A stretch of DNA of 60,453 nt from Nostoc sp. NMS2 (GCF_017115105.1 NZ_JABXKH010000041.1:1-60453); one strand, 5' to 3'; positions 34,185 to 43,962 are shown, counted from the stretch's first letter. Made by a program: numbers and translations. Notes: a model not told the origin generated them from the letters alone.

Positions 34185-36866
34185 TCACTCCAGATTTTGC
34201 AGCCCCATCGCAATTTTACTATGCTTCTCAATTTGCCCCATCACTTGTTTAGCTCGTTGAATCACCACTGCTGGTAAACCCGCCAATCTTCCCGCCTCAA
34301 TACCGTAAGACTTATCAGCACCTCCTGGTTGGACTTGGTGCAAAAAGATAATTTGGTCGGGTAATTCTTTTACCGTCACTTGATAATTAGCCACATTCGG
34401 TACAATGCTAGCCAGTTCATTTAATTCATGGTAATGAGTCGCAAAAATCGTTCGCGCCCGAATATCCACTGCGATATATTCTGCCACCGCCCAAGCGATG
34501 GAAAGACCATCAAATGTTGCTGTTCCCCGGCCAATTTCATCTAATAATACCAGCGACCTAGATGTGGCATGGTTGAGAATATTCGCCGTTTCATTCATTT
34601 CCACCATGAAGGTAGATTGACCAGTTGCAAGATCGTCTACTGCCCCTACACGGGTGAAAATGCGATCGCATATTCCCAATTTGGCCAACCTAGCTGGTAC
34701 AAAACTACCAATCTGCGCCATTAACTGAATCAATCCCACCTGACGCAAATAACAGCTTTTGCCACTGGCGTTTGGTCCGGTAAGGATAATTAAATCGGGA
34801 TTGTCATTTGTCATTTGTCCTTGGTCACTTGTACTGAGCGACTTGTGCCGAGCGAAGTCGAGGTAAGTCGAAGTATTTGTCATTTGTCCTTGGTCATCTG
34901 CTAATGACAAATGACTAATGACTAATGACTCTTGACCCAATTTAGTTGAATTCGGCACAAAGAAACCCGCAGGTAAAGACTGTTCCACCACCGGATGACG
35001 GCCATCAACAATGTTTATCTCCCTTCCTGGCAACATTTCTGGACGACAATAACCTTGATGCACTGCTAACTCAGCCAAACCACACAATACATCTGCCGCC
35101 GCCACTGCGCGAGATAGATTGCGAATTACTTCCGCTTCTTGTGCTACCTCTTCCCGCAACGCTGTAAAAATCTCATATTCCAACTGATTTAAATCATCCC
35201 GCGCCGAGAGAATCCGGGCTTCTCGTTCCTTCAAATCTGGGGTGATATAACGTTCCTCATTGGTCAAAGTTTGCTTGCGGATATAATTAGCAGGTACTTG
35301 GTCAGCTTTGGTGCGGGAAATACTGATATAATAACCAAAAGTTTTATTAAATCCTACCTTCAATGTCGAAATTCCTGTCTTAGCCCTCTCATCAACTTCT
35401 AAGTTGGCAATCCATTGCTGGTCTGCTTCTACAGTCGCTTTCCTTTCATCCAAAAGAGGATTGACGCTAGGGCGAATTAATCCGCCTTCTTTGATTAGTA
35501 TGGGTGGCGACTCCACAAGGTGCGCGTGTAACTTTTGTGCTAATTCTTCCAACACACTTGGGACTTTTTGCAAAGCTTTGAGGAATGGAGAACGCGCTTG
35601 GGTTACTAAGTGGGATAATTCTGGTAAACGTGAAAGGGAATCTGCCAAAGCTACTAAATCTTTAGCATTAGCTGTTCCAGAACCCGCCCTTCCGGTGAGG
35701 CGTTCTAGGTCATAAATTTGGCGTAACAACTGCCGCAAATCTTGACGCAGGGGTGTATTTTCCATCAACTCTTGGATGGTATCTTGCCGTGCCCGAATAC
35801 CTTTAATATCAATTAGTGGTTGCAATAACCACCGCCGTAAAGCTCGTCCACCCATCGCTGTACTAGTTCTATCCAATGACCAGAGTAGGGAACCGTGAAA
35901 AGTGCCATCCCGGACGGTTTGGGTAATTTCTAGGTTACGGCGGGTTTGACTATCAACAATTAAGTAGTCAGTGACAGTATAGGTGCGGAGTCTTTGTAGG
36001 GGAACTGGGTTTTCTTTTTGAGTATCTTCCAGGTATTCTAGAAGACCGCCAGCCGCACGAACAGCGAGGGGAAGATGATCGCAACCGAGTCCTTCGAGCG
36101 ATCGCACCTTAAATTTCTGCAATAATCTAGGTCTGGCTTCACCTTGAGAAAATGGAACTTGCGATCGCAAACTATAGCAAAATGATGGTGGCAAACACTC
36201 CGGTAGATGGGGCGAAGTTTCTCCGGGACGCAACAAACTACCCAAATCAGGCGCATTTGTCGGAACCAGCACCTCTGAAGGTTGCAAACGCATTAATTCC
36301 TGTGTCAGATGTTCTAAATCACTACCTTGAGTTGTCAGGAATTCCCCTGTAGAGATGTCTGCATAAGCTAAACCCCAATGATTTGCGGCAATTACCACTG
36401 CTGCAAGGTAATTATTCCGACTAGATTTCAGCATTCCTTCTTCCAGCAAAGTGCCAGGGGTAAGAATGCGCGTTACTTCTCGCCGCACCAATCTACCAGC
36501 AGCTTCTGAAGCATCTTCCACTTGGTCGCAAATTACGACTGCATAGCCTTTTTCTACCAGCATTGTTGCGTAGCGTTCCCAAGCGTGATGCGGAACACCA
36601 GACATCGCCACTCTTCCCTGTTCCCCAGCTTGCTTGCTAGTGAGGACTAATTCTAATTCTTGCGCTAGTTTTACAGCATCTTGAAAATAGCATTCAAAGA
36701 AATCTCCCACCCGATACAGCAACACCGCGTGAGGATATTTATCCTTAGTCTCGACATAATGCAAGTACATTTGACTTAGCTTACTGCGATCCACCTGTTG
36801 ATGGTCAGAAATAAAAGTACTTGCGTCGGGTTTGATAGATGGAGTTTCAGAGTGAGAAGCAGTCAT
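34185..36866 (-). CDS. mutS: DNA mismatch repair protein MutS
   Basis: An 893-residue MutS, slightly long for the family. The mismatch-reading motif appears as [10 protein letters not shown] (Phe-x-Glu near residue 55), followed by connector, core and clamp regions and the ATPase: Walker [16 protein letters not shown], Walker [17 protein letters not shown] and the signature [11 protein letters not shown]. It recognises mispaired bases and recruits MutL. Residues about 644-689, just before Walker A, are encoded by an interspersed repeat at 34801-34935. The ATG at 36866 ([10 protein letters not shown]) is the natural start. The ATPase core itself is intact. Confidence 0.96.
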   Translation of the reverse strand: MTASHSETPSIKPDASTFISDHQQVDRSKLSQMYLHYVETKDKYPHAVLLYRVGDFFECYFQDAVKLAQELELVLTSKQAGEQGRVAMSGVPHHAWERYATMLVEKGYAVVICDQVEDASEAAGRLVRREVTRILTPGTLLEEGMLKSSRNNYLAAVVIAANHWGLAYADISTGEFLTTQGSDLEHLTQELMRLQPSEVLVPTNAPDLGSLLRPGETSPHLPECLPPSFCYSLRSQVPFSQGEARPRLLQKFKVRSLEGLGCDHLPLAVRAAGGLLEYLEDTQKENPVPLQRLRTYTVTDYLIVDSQTRRNLEITQTVRDGTFHGSLLWSLDRTSTAMGGRALRRWLLQPLIDIKGIRARQDTIQELMENTPLRQDLRQLLRQIYDLERLTGRAGSGTANAKDLVALADSLSRLPELSHLVTQARSPFLKALQKVPSVLEELAQKLHAHLVESPPILIKEGGLIRPSVNPLLDERKATVEADQQWIANLEVDERAKTGISTLKVGFNKTFGYYISISRTKADQVPANYIRKQTLTNEERYITPDLKEREARILSARDDLNQLEYEIFTALREEVAQEAEVIRNLSRAVAAADVLCGLAELAVHQGYCRPEMLPGREINIVDGRHPVVEQSLPAGFFVPNSTKLGQESLVISHLSLADDQGQMTNTSTYLDFARHKSLSTSDQGQMTNDNPDLIILTGPNASGKSCYLRQVGLIQLMAQIGSFVPARLAKLGICDRIFTRVGAVDDLATGQSTFMVEMNETANILNHATSRSLVLLDEIGRGTATFDGLSIAWAVAEYIAVDIRARTIFATHYHELNELASIVPNVANYQVTVKELPDQIIFLHQVQPGGADKSYGIEAGRLAGLPAVVIQRAKQVMGQIEKHSKIAMGLQNLE
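34801..34935. repeat. In-frame interspersed repeat inside mutS
   Basis: It contains gtcattt / gtccttg heptamers, the cacttgtactgagcg ... cgaagta element (34826-34875) and further gtcatt units. On the coding strand it is read as [20 protein letters not shown], then [20 protein letters not shown], between [10 protein letters not shown] and [10 protein letters not shown]. At 135 bases, it keeps the frame. Confidence 0.85.
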
Positions 36867-36952
36867 AGATGCTATTGAGTTAGGCGCGGAAATTCCACAA
36901 TATCCGATGATAGCGTGATGTTCGAGATGAATTGCGATCGCTCAAGGATATT

Positions 36953-37114
36953 TTACGCTTTTTTGCGATCGCTTCGCCGTGTAGGTGCTGGGGTAACTGG
37001 TTCATAAGCCTTGAGTCCCCCATCTCCCGTAAAAATTTCTACTTGAAATGTGCTATGGCGGTTCCCACTCAGATGCGGTACAAAATTATATCGCAAAGTG
37101 TAGGGGCAATTCAT
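36953..37114 (-). pseudogene. 53-codon C-terminal gene remnant upstream of mutS
   Basis: A short frame reading MNCPYTLRYNFVPHLSGNRH, then STFQVEIFTGDGGLKAYEPV and a basic tail ending RRSDRKKA. The pattern of alternating hydrophobic residues and the natural-looking tail indicate a real protein C-terminus. Its first codons fall inside the palindrome at 37101-37127, so the original 5' part appears to have been replaced or cut by that repeat. It might still be translated from the ATG at 37114. Family not recognised. Confidence 0.4.
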
Positions 37115-37127
37115 GAATTGCCCCTAC
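37101..37127. repeat. Palindromic hairpin (taggggcaattc)
   Basis: taggggcaattcatgaattg continues to cccctac, a near-perfect 13-bp-arm palindrome of the interspersed type. It interrupts the 5' side of the small remnant frame ending at 36953. Confidence 0.65.
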
Positions 37128-37177
37128 GGGTGTACCTCACGTGAACGAGAACTGCTATACTGGTTTTAGCATAATAT

Positions 37178-37258
37178 TCAGCCACAGTAAGTTTCTTTAC
37201 CAGGAATCCCTAAATAGACGCAAAGTATGGATGTGTCAATAATCAGAACCTTTCTCAT
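37178..37258 (-). pseudogene. Truncated PIN-like N-terminus downstream of the AAA ATPase
   Basis: Nine bases beyond the ATPase stop, an ATG opens a 26-residue frame, MRKVLIIDTSILCVYLGIPG followed by KETYCG and a stop. The I-I-D-T-S-I-L-C start is like the first strand of PIN-type nucleases with their leading acidic residue. The frame then ends at once, so the gene is broken. Tight spacing with the ATPase suggests that the two were once an operon. Confidence 0.4.
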
Positions 37259-37266
37259 ATTTAACT

Positions 37267-38490
37267 TTACTTATTATCAGAAAGGCTCTTTTCAATTGCG
37301 CCTTTTGTTGCTAATCTGCCCAAAGTTCCTGATGCGAGTAAAAGAGGAAGATTTTCAATATCTTCTAAAAGTGTAAGCTTGCTTTCTCCGGTTTCTTTAT
37401 CGCGGTGTGCGACAACCACAAAAGGAACTATCTCTGGGCCTAAAGCATCAAGTAAAGCTGGGTTATGCGTAGTAAGTAGAATATCAATTTTTCTTTTACT
37501 GCCAATTTCTCGTAATATTCTGACCAGCAATTCTGCACGCGAGGGATGAAGCCCATTATCTATTTCTTCAATTACGATTTGACTACCTTCTGGTCGCGTA
37601 AGTAATGCTGTGAGAATTGCTATAAAACGGAGAGTTCCATCCGACATAGTTTTAGCATCTATTAGTGTTATTTCTCCAGGTTTCCATTCTTCTTCACAGT
37701 AGAGTATTGCATCAGTTCTAAGTCTACCAACTGGTTCTGCAAACACTTTTCTAATATCGCGTTCTGTAAAATCCTTGATATAGGCTGATAGAGTTGATTC
37801 GACTTCGGTTTTTTGTTCATCATCCAATGCTGCTAGTACACCAGCAATGTTGGATGCGTTGCTCTCTAAGTTATCAGAAAGCGGTGAATAATCCCGCATT
37901 TTAAAAGCAATAGGATTTAAGACAAAAACATTCTCGAATACATCAGTAATTAAATTAATATCTTCAAAATCTTTATTAGCTATCTCAAATTTACTAATCA
38001 TGTTTAACATAGATTCTCGCTGCATTCCTTTGATATTTGAAATATTTATTTTACTATGAGGATATTTAGCTGATGTAGATAAATCTGATACTATAGAGTC
38101 TTGTGTTGAACTTTCATGATTTTTTTCTTGATATATTTGAGTAATTATAGTTTCTTCTAAAACCTGTACAATAGGTTTTGTTTTTACTGTAATACTGTAA
38201 AGATAATCAGTATTTTCATCGTTCCCCTGAACAAGCGCCTTTAATGTAAAATTTGTTTCAGGTTTAAGTGCAACCCAATCTACACCACCTTGAATAGAAG
38301 GAAGTATTGAATAACCTGCCAAAACATCTTCAATTTCTCTTCCTTTTACTATCCTTTGTAAAAATTCCAAAGCTTCAACTACATTAGATTTTCCACTGGC
38401 ATTTGTCCCAATTAGAACAGTCAATGGGTCAAGTGGAAGCACCGCATAACGAAAACTTTTCCAGTTTTCTAAGATGAGTTGCTTAAGCAT
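37267..38490 (-). CDS. AAA family ATPase (AAA_15/AAA_21, OLD-like)
   Basis: A 407-residue ABC/SMC-like ATPase. The N-terminus LKQLILENWKSFRYAVLPL leads into Walker A IGTNASGKSNVVEAL; the C-terminal half has the signature region MSDGTLRFIAILTALL, Walker B IVIEEIDNGLHPSRAELL and the H-loop LLTTHNPALLDALG. Such ATPases are often paired with a nuclease in phage-defence modules (OLD, Gabija-like, AbiL-like), with the effector just downstream. Here that downstream gene is only a 26-codon remnant. The ATG at 38490, with GGAG six bases upstream, is chosen over a TTG at 38502. The coding region looks intact. Confidence 0.85.
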   Translation of the reverse strand: MLKQLILENWKSFRYAVLPLDPLTVLIGTNASGKSNVVEALEFLQRIVKGREIEDVLAGYSILPSIQGGVDWVALKPETNFTLKALVQGNDENTDYLYSITVKTKPIVQVLEETIITQIYQEKNHESSTQDSIVSDLSTSAKYPHSKINISNIKGMQRESMLNMISKFEIANKDFEDINLITDVFENVFVLNPIAFKMRDYSPLSDNLESNASNIAGVLAALDDEQKTEVESTLSAYIKDFTERDIRKVFAEPVGRLRTDAILYCEEEWKPGEITLIDAKTMSDGTLRFIAILTALLTRPEGSQIVIEEIDNGLHPSRAELLVRILREIGSKRKIDILLTTHNPALLDALGPEIVPFVVVAHRDKETGESKLTLLEDIENLPLLLASGTLGRLATKGAIEKSLSDNK

Positions 38491-38705
38491 GATCAACTCC
38501 AAAACTCTATTTACTTAAATTTAGCTCCTATCAGTGGCGTTGGCAAAGCCCGCACTTCGGCTGCGCTCAGTGACCACCGCAGGCATCGTACAAAGTTTTT
38601 TCATGCTTCAACATCTCATCAAAAAACAGCATAGCCAGTAGACAAAGTAAAAAATTGCATAATTACTCTATCTAACTGGCTAAATTTTTCTCCACTTTTA
38701 ACGAT

Positions 38706-40307
38706 TTATTTTTCTGGAGGTAAATCTACACTGTAAACAATCTTCCCAGCCAAGTTACGCAATGTTACTGTCATCACCTTTGTATTTCCATCAATTTTGA
38801 CCCCTCCAAAGAATTGCAAACCTTCACTTGGGGGACGATTTGCTTTTGTACCTGGAGGAAGGCTTTGAAATATTAATTGAGGGCCAAAGGTATTTTCCAA
38901 TTGGTTTGGCCCAAATGTGCCAGAGTTAAGAGGCCCGGCGACAAACTCCCAAAAAGGCTTAAAGTCTGTAAACTGTGCTTTGCTGGGGTCATAATAGTGG
39001 GCTGCTGCATAATGTACATCAGCAGTTAACCAAACAACATTCTGGATATTCTTATTTTTGATAAATCGGAGTAAATCTGCAAGTTCTAGTTCTCTTCCTA
39101 AAGCCGGGCCATCTCCGTTAGCCCAAGCTTCAAAGTTGGTGCTACCATCTCTAACTATCAATCCCAGAGGCATATCACTAGCAATCACTTTCCATGTTGC
39201 TTTTGATGACAGCAATTGCCTTTTTAACCATTGTATTTGTGTTCTACCCGCAAATTCTGTGTCTTTACTTGGTACTGGCTGATTATTAGGGCTATTCGGC
39301 CCCCGATAGGTGCGCTCATCAAGCATGAAAATGTCTAATAATGGGCCATGCTTAAAGGAGCGATAAATTCTCGCTTTGTCTGGCTCATTGGTTGTATACC
39401 CAATAGGCAGATATTCCAAAAATGCTTGCCTTGCTCTTTGGGCTAGCAAGTTAACATCCTTAACTGTATAACGGTCATCGTTAAGGATAATTTGTCCAGG
39501 ATACCAATTGTTTCTGGTTTCGTGGTCGTCCCACTGTGCCAATATCGGAACTTCAGCGTTGAAACGCTTGATGTTTTCATCCAGCAAGTTGTAAATATAG
39601 TTGCCACGAAATTCTGTAAGAGTTTCTGCTACTTTCGATTTTTCTGGTGTGGTAATGTTTTTCCAGATTGTGCCGTCGTCTAGCTTAACTTCTGATTGAA
39701 TGGGTCCATCGGCATAAATATTATCGCCAGAGTGGATGAAAAAGTCGGGATTAAGTTGACGCATGGTTTCGTAAATTTTCATCCCACCAAAATCAGGATT
39801 AATCCCCCATCCCTGACCGGCGGTGTCGCCACCCCAAACAAAAAATATATCTCGCCCAGATTTGGGGGGAGTTCGGAAAGTGCCTTTGACAGGAGCGCTG
39901 TAAGTGCCTTTATAATCTAAGTCTTGGAAGATTACCCGATAAAATAATTGTTGGTCTGATGGCAGGTTCCTCAGATAGAGTCGTGCTGTAAAGTCGCTAT
40001 TTTGTAAAGCATTGGGGCCCAAGACTCGCTGCACATTTTTAAAAGATTCGCTGGTAGAGTATTCTACGATCATTTTGGCGGTGCGATCGCTACGACTCCA
40101 AATGACAATATTATCGTTACAAATATCTCCGCTAGCTACGCCATAAGGTATAGCAGGACGCATTTTATCTGAGGTGATAATTGCAGGTGCTTCAGCAAAA
40201 ACTTGTGATTTTGATCCAAAGTTGGTGGAGATAATTCCACCTGCGGTTATAGCTGAATGCAGCAAAAACTGGCGACGGTTTAGCCTCAATTGGTTATGAG
40301 ATTCCAT
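38706..40307 (-). CDS. phoD: Alkaline phosphatase D family protein (PhoD), Tat-exported
   Basis: A 533-residue secreted phosphodiesterase/phosphatase. The N-terminus has a twin-arginine signal (LNRRQFLLHSAITAGGIIS) with cleavage after an AEA-like site. The PhoD fold follows: PAIPYGVASGDICNDNIVIWSR, FFVWGGDTAGQG, NPDFFIHSGDNIYADGP, AQWDDHETRNNWYPG and WLTADVHYAAAHYYDPS, which supply the Fe/Ca ligands. It releases phosphate from phosphomono- and diesters outside the cytoplasm, usually under Pho control, although no Pho box was identified here. The ATG at 40307 (MESHNQ) is preferred over a TTG five codons earlier. Confidence 0.9.
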   Translation of the reverse strand: MESHNQLRLNRRQFLLHSAITAGGIISTNFGSKSQVFAEAPAIITSDKMRPAIPYGVASGDICNDNIVIWSRSDRTAKMIVEYSTSESFKNVQRVLGPNALQNSDFTARLYLRNLPSDQQLFYRVIFQDLDYKGTYSAPVKGTFRTPPKSGRDIFFVWGGDTAGQGWGINPDFGGMKIYETMRQLNPDFFIHSGDNIYADGPIQSEVKLDDGTIWKNITTPEKSKVAETLTEFRGNYIYNLLDENIKRFNAEVPILAQWDDHETRNNWYPGQIILNDDRYTVKDVNLLAQRARQAFLEYLPIGYTTNEPDKARIYRSFKHGPLLDIFMLDERTYRGPNSPNNQPVPSKDTEFAGRTQIQWLKRQLLSSKATWKVIASDMPLGLIVRDGSTNFEAWANGDGPALGRELELADLLRFIKNKNIQNVVWLTADVHYAAAHYYDPSKAQFTDFKPFWEFVAGPLNSGTFGPNQLENTFGPQLIFQSLPPGTKANRPPSEGLQFFGGVKIDGNTKVMTVTLRNLAGKIVYSVDLPPEK

Positions 40308-40584
40308 ACTAAATAATGGCAAGCTTAAGAAGTATTACAGGATAAGTGTCTAGCATATCTTGTTATAAAAATAAGTAAAGATTGAGTTATCTAATGGTTA
40401 ATAAAAAATCTTTTTGATGTAATTTAACTTAATATAATTTAACTAAATGAGTTTTTTACCTCCACTTAAAGTCTGCTTAAAGTAATGAACTCAAAATAAT
40501 TTAAATCCAAGTATTTGGCAACTTGTTATTTCTAAACTTTACAGTTTGCATTGCTTGCAAGAATATATCGTGAGGAAAACTGAG

Positions 40585-41139
40585 ATGAAATTAGTTCCAC
40601 AATTAGTGCTTGCTGCTAGTCTTGTTCTAGGTTTAGCTACCATAGATGCAAAATCTGCATCTGCGGCAATTGTTAATTACGCTTTTACGGTTGATAGTTC
40701 TGTAAGTACCGGGAAAGGCTTTTTTAGTTTTGATGACTCAAATTTTAGTAATGATGGCATTTCAGAAGCGTTGGTTCAGTCACTCTCTTTTCAATTTGAT
40801 GGAGATTCCAGCATTTACACGGAAAAAGATGATTTCAACTACCCAGACTTTCCCATCGCATTTTCAACCGCATTCTTAACAGAAGAAGCGTCTTCTGTGG
40901 GATTAGATTATGCATTTGCTGATAAAGCTAATCCTTCTAGTTCTAAAAGTTACGAAATTGTTGGTGAGGATTTTACAATTTTTTCCAGAACTTCTCCAAA
41001 TACTGAACTTTTCTCTGGTAAAGTGTCTTACACAAAAGTACCTGAGCCTACAACATTAGGTGGCACTCTTGTTGCTTGTGGTCTTGGTTTAATAATATTA
41101 AATAGAAAGGCAACATCAATAAAAAAGGTTAAAGTTTAA
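40585..41139 (+). CDS. PEP-CTERM sorting domain-containing protein
   Basis: A 184-residue exported protein. It has a Sec signal peptide (MKLVPQLVLAASLVLGLATI, cleavage near SASAA), a beta-rich middle domain with Asp/Ser/Phe-rich strands, and a C-terminal sorting tail: VPEPTTLGGTLVACGLGLII followed by LNRK, that is, the PEP motif, a hydrophobic helix and basic residues. Such proteins are processed by exosortase and are often linked to extracellular polysaccharide. GAGGA precedes the ATG at 40585; the frame extends upstream to a TTG that is not needed. Divergent from phoD. Confidence 0.88.
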   Translation: MKLVPQLVLAASLVLGLATIDAKSASAAIVNYAFTVDSSVSTGKGFFSFDDSNFSNDGISEALVQSLSFQFDGDSSIYTEKDDFNYPDFPIAFSTAFLTEEASSVGLDYAFADKANPSSSKSYEIVGEDFTIFSRTSPNTELFSGKVSYTKVPEPTTLGGTLVACGLGLIILNRKATSIKKVKV

Positions 41140-41148
41140 CCTTTGTAT

Positions 41149-41265
41149 TAAGTAGGTTGGCGCAATTAAAGCTAACTGGCAATATCTGTCATTAGTCATT
41201 AGTAAGGGCTTTAAGCCTCTTTACGTTTCGTAATATACTTGGGTTTTTTCGCGCCAACTTACTTA
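41149..41265. repeat. MITE-like repeat, family A, copy 2
   Basis: 117 bases, same length and layout as the copy at 3973-4089. It begins taagtaggttggcgcaatta and ends gcgccaacttactta, giving a good terminal inverted repeat of about 16 bases. It lies ten bases after the PEP-CTERM gene stop. Confidence 0.8.
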
Positions 41266-41342
41266 GGTGAATCTTTTGATATACTTTACAGCCAAAAAAA
41301 CGCTCATAGCGTTGTCGCGCCACTAATTAAAATTTACTTATT

Positions 41343-42446
41343 TTAACTATAAGTTCCTGCTGTTTCACTTGTTACTGTAACAGGTTCTGACACGATATCA
41401 TCTATCTTATTAAACTCTCCAGCCCGCCAGCTATCTGTTGTATCTTTGATAAAACTGGCAATAGGGATTGCAATTAATAAACCCAGCACTCCTCCTAACT
41501 TTGCTCCCAACAATAAAGAAATCACTACCCAAACGGGATTTAAACCAGTTAAATTACCAAGAATTCGAGGGGCAACAAAATTAGAATTAACTTGGTCGAT
41601 TGCAACGGCTGTACCTAAGACTTCAACTCCTAACCAAAAGTTTTGCAATGCCACTAAAAGACTTACTATAGCAATACCGAATCCTGTACCAAATGGGAAG
41701 AGAGAAAACAAACCAATTCCGATGCCAAAAAGTAAAGCCAAGGGAACTCGCAGTGCCAAAAATGCCAGTGTAATTGTTACCCCTAATACGGCTCCCAATG
41801 TTGCTTGACCGATAAAGTAATTGTGGAAGTCTTCTCGCAGTAATTCCCGCAATCTTAACCCAATGTTATGGGGAAACCACTGAAATATTCCGCCCCAAAG
41901 ACGCTCGCCGTTTAATATTAGATAGACAGTTAGCACTACCGCCAGCAATACGTTGAGAACAATACCAATGGTATCGACAGCAAAACCAAGAATTCTCCCA
42001 GTGAAAGACTGAAGTTGGTTAGATAATCGTTCCAGAACTTGGGTAAATAACCCACTTAAATTAATGGGAAGCTGTTGTTGACTTAACGCCCAATCCTGGA
42101 AAGTTTGGAGTTGCTGAGTACCAGAATCAATCCAACTTGGCAAAATATTGGCTAGCTCAACGAGTTGTTGGATAATTAGGGGAACTAAGGTAATGCCTAA
42201 AGCTACTAAAACCACTAGAGTCAAAAGTAACACTCCTGCGATCGCTAGGTTACGTTTTACCCCTTGTTCTTGCAAAAACTGGATTGGATAGTTCAAGACA
42301 AAAGCCAGTAGGATGGCGGCGGCAATAATGCTGATTAAGGGTTGAAAATACTGCACAACCTGGAGCAATAGCCAACCATTGAGAATAATAATCGGAAATG
42401 CCAATCCTATCGTTAACCATCGCGGCAGTTTGTTTGCTGATTGCAT
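41343..42446 (-). CDS. AI-2E family transporter (PerM-like permease), paralogue 2
   Basis: A 367-residue paralogue of the permease at 26702-27796, with the same helix layout. Signature segments are AILLAFVLNYPIQFLQEQGV, YLILNGERLWGGIFQWFP, FHNYFIGQATLGAVLGV and VAPRILGNLTGLNPVWVVIS with IAIPIASFIKDTTDSW near the end. The open frame runs upstream to 42629, but that stretch only translates interspersed repeats (GRQGRGGRQGR-type peptides), so the ATG at 42446 (MQSANKLPRWL) is used. Substrate unknown. Confidence 0.87.
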   Translation of the reverse strand: MQSANKLPRWLTIGLAFPIIILNGWLLLQVVQYFQPLISIIAAAILLAFVLNYPIQFLQEQGVKRNLAIAGVLLLTLVVLVALGITLVPLIIQQLVELANILPSWIDSGTQQLQTFQDWALSQQQLPINLSGLFTQVLERLSNQLQSFTGRILGFAVDTIGIVLNVLLAVVLTVYLILNGERLWGGIFQWFPHNIGLRLRELLREDFHNYFIGQATLGAVLGVTITLAFLALRVPLALLFGIGIGLFSLFPFGTGFGIAIVSLLVALQNFWLGVEVLGTAVAIDQVNSNFVAPRILGNLTGLNPVWVVISLLLGAKLGGVLGLLIAIPIASFIKDTTDSWRAGEFNKIDDIVSEPVTVTSETAGTYS

Positions 42447-42489
42447 TAGTGATGACTCCACAAGAGTTATGACTTTATTTTGGCTTCTA

Positions 42490-42766
42490 GGTGAGTGGGG
42501 AGCAGGGGGAGATGTGGTTCGACTTCGCTCACCAACCGGGGGACAAGGGGGACAAGGGGGAATTATTGAATAGTCTCTTCCTTGTCTCCCCCCTCTTCCT
42601 TGTCTCCCTTGTCTCTTCTTCATGCCCAATTCCCAATACTTCGACTTACCTCGGCTTCGCTCGGTACAAGTCGCTCAGTACAAGTGCCCAATTCCCAATA
42701 CTTCGACTTACCTCGGCTTCGCTCGGCACAAGTCGCTCAGTACAAGTGCCCAATTCTCAATTCCCA
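42490..42766. repeat. Repeat cluster upstream of second AI-2E gene
   Basis: A G-rich ggggacaaggg run is followed by two tandem copies of the acttcgact ... cgctcagtacaagtg element (42637-42686 and 42699-42748), each preceded by cccaattccca. These are the clearest intergenic relatives of the insertions in mutS and the LpxB-like gene. No gene is present. Confidence 0.8.
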
Positions 42767-43201
42767 CTAATATTGATTTCTCTCCATAAAATCCAACATA
42801 ATTCGCCGATGCATATTTCCTAAAGGTCTCACTTCGCAAGCGTTTTGCGAATAACAGTTGCCTTGGTGAATATCTTCTGGGGTCAATAATCCCATATCCC
42901 AGCCTTCATTCAAAACCAGTTGACTTAATTCCACCAATAGTGGTGCATAAAAAACATGACGGACAACTCTTTCATTGGGATAACAGCCAAATTCTACAAA
43001 GGGTGGTAAATTATAGCCGATTTCTTCTAAAATTTCTCGCTTCACTGCGACATCAGGTGTTTCACCAGGTTCGACATGACCGCCAAATAGCGCCCAGTAA
43101 CCAGGGTAGAGAATACCGGGGATGTTGTCGCGTAGTTGCATGAGAAACTTGTTTTCTTGATAGAGAATTGCGATCGCTACATGCATCGGTTGATTGTTCA
43201 T
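42767..43201 (-). CDS. Nudix hydrolase
   Basis: A 144-residue Nudix protein. The Nudix box GGHVEPGETPDVAVKREILE followed by EIGY matches the G-x5-E-x7-R-E-U-x-E-E-x-G-U pattern and supplies the metal-binding glutamates. It would hydrolyse a nucleoside diphosphate linked to another moiety; preceding residues (YQENKFLMQLRDNIPGI) suggest a broad-range housecleaning type. It is complete, with an ATG start, and lies 24 bases downstream of the lipoprotein gene on the same strand, so the two may be co-transcribed. Confidence 0.88.
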   Translation of the reverse strand: MNNQPMHVAIAILYQENKFLMQLRDNIPGILYPGYWALFGGHVEPGETPDVAVKREILEEIGYNLPPFVEFGCYPNERVVRHVFYAPLLVELSQLVLNEGWDMGLLTPEDIHQGNCYSQNACEVRPLGNMHRRIMLDFMERNQY

Positions 43202-43225
43202 ATATTATTAATTTTTAATTGCTAA

Positions 43226-43714
43226 TTACTCTTCTTCTAGATAAACTTCCCCTAATTCTTTTCCACCTAAAGGGATACTTCGGTAGCGAATTTTACCCTT
43301 AATCACCACTTGCGCTCCCTTACCCAGATTCTTTTGATTGGTGACAACCCAAATTTTGCCAGTCGAGTCATTAATTTGATAAGCCCATTGCTTCATCAGA
43401 GGAGCTTGTTTTTCCACCTGACCTTGAATGTAAACTGTAGCCTGATTGTCTTGTTCTGGTTTAATTTCTCGAATTGGGGTTACATTGCTACCAATTTTGA
43501 AATTAGTCCCATTCAAGCCAGATGAGGTTAAACTACCACAACTACAAAGTCCCACCACCAATAAAAAAATCAACCCCAGGCGGTAGGGAACAATACTATG
43601 CTCAGACAAGAACGAAAGGGACAAATTTCTTGTTTGTTGCATGGAAGCCCCCGATTGAGCAAATTTTTGCTTCACTGCTTGCTTTGTCGCCAGTTTCATT
43701 AGGTCAGTTCCCAT
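43226..43714 (-). CDS. Hypothetical lipoprotein with OB-fold-like domain
   Basis: A 162-residue protein with a long N-terminal extension, a hydrophobic helix near residues 45-58 (LGLIFLLVVGL) and a Cys-Ser-Cys that could be a lipobox. The mature part (ATVYIQGQVEKQAPLMKQWA ... GKIWVVTNQKNLGKGAQVVI ... GEVYLEEE) has the strand pattern of a small OB-fold, like the stress-related bOB proteins. Alternative starts at residues 6 and 25 would shorten the cytosolic extension. Function unknown. Confidence 0.6.
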   Translation of the reverse strand: MGTDLMKLATKQAVKQKFAQSGASMQQTRNLSLSFLSEHSIVPYRLGLIFLLVVGLCSCGSLTSSGLNGTNFKIGSNVTPIREIKPEQDNQATVYIQGQVEKQAPLMKQWAYQINDSTGKIWVVTNQKNLGKGAQVVIKGKIRYRSIPLGGKELGEVYLEEE

Positions 43715-43962
43715 CTATAATATTCTTTCTCTGTGGTTTCAGAAACACACTCTCAATTGAGCAAAAAATGTTCTGAGTTTCATCCTGCAATTCTTTATTC
43801 TTCAGATAAAGCCGTTGATCTGAGAAAATAAGCATTATGAATTGACTGTGAGAGAAACGCTACGGCATCAAACAAATACACAATAATAGTTAAAAGTCAA
43901 TAGTCAATATTTTTATTCTAGACTTTGGACAAAAAGCGAATTAATTACAGTTGGGAATTTTC

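Noticed and set aside
34946..36352. ORFs antisense to mutS, and similar antisense frames in dapL, folD, pdxJ and the kinases
   Set aside because: They are shadows of the real genes, with biased composition, no ribosome binding sites and no recognisable domains.
42447..42629. N-terminal extension of the second AI-2E transporter
   Set aside because: The in-frame extension (GRQGRGGRQGR, PPCPPCPP) is only a translation of interspersed repeats, and the family start is the ATG at 42446.
42491..42823. Plus-strand ORFs in the repeat cluster (also 48962-49291)
   Set aside because: They arise because the repeats lack stop codons. The peptides (SLSTSAQFPILRLTSASLGT types) repeat themselves and have no gene-like start signals.
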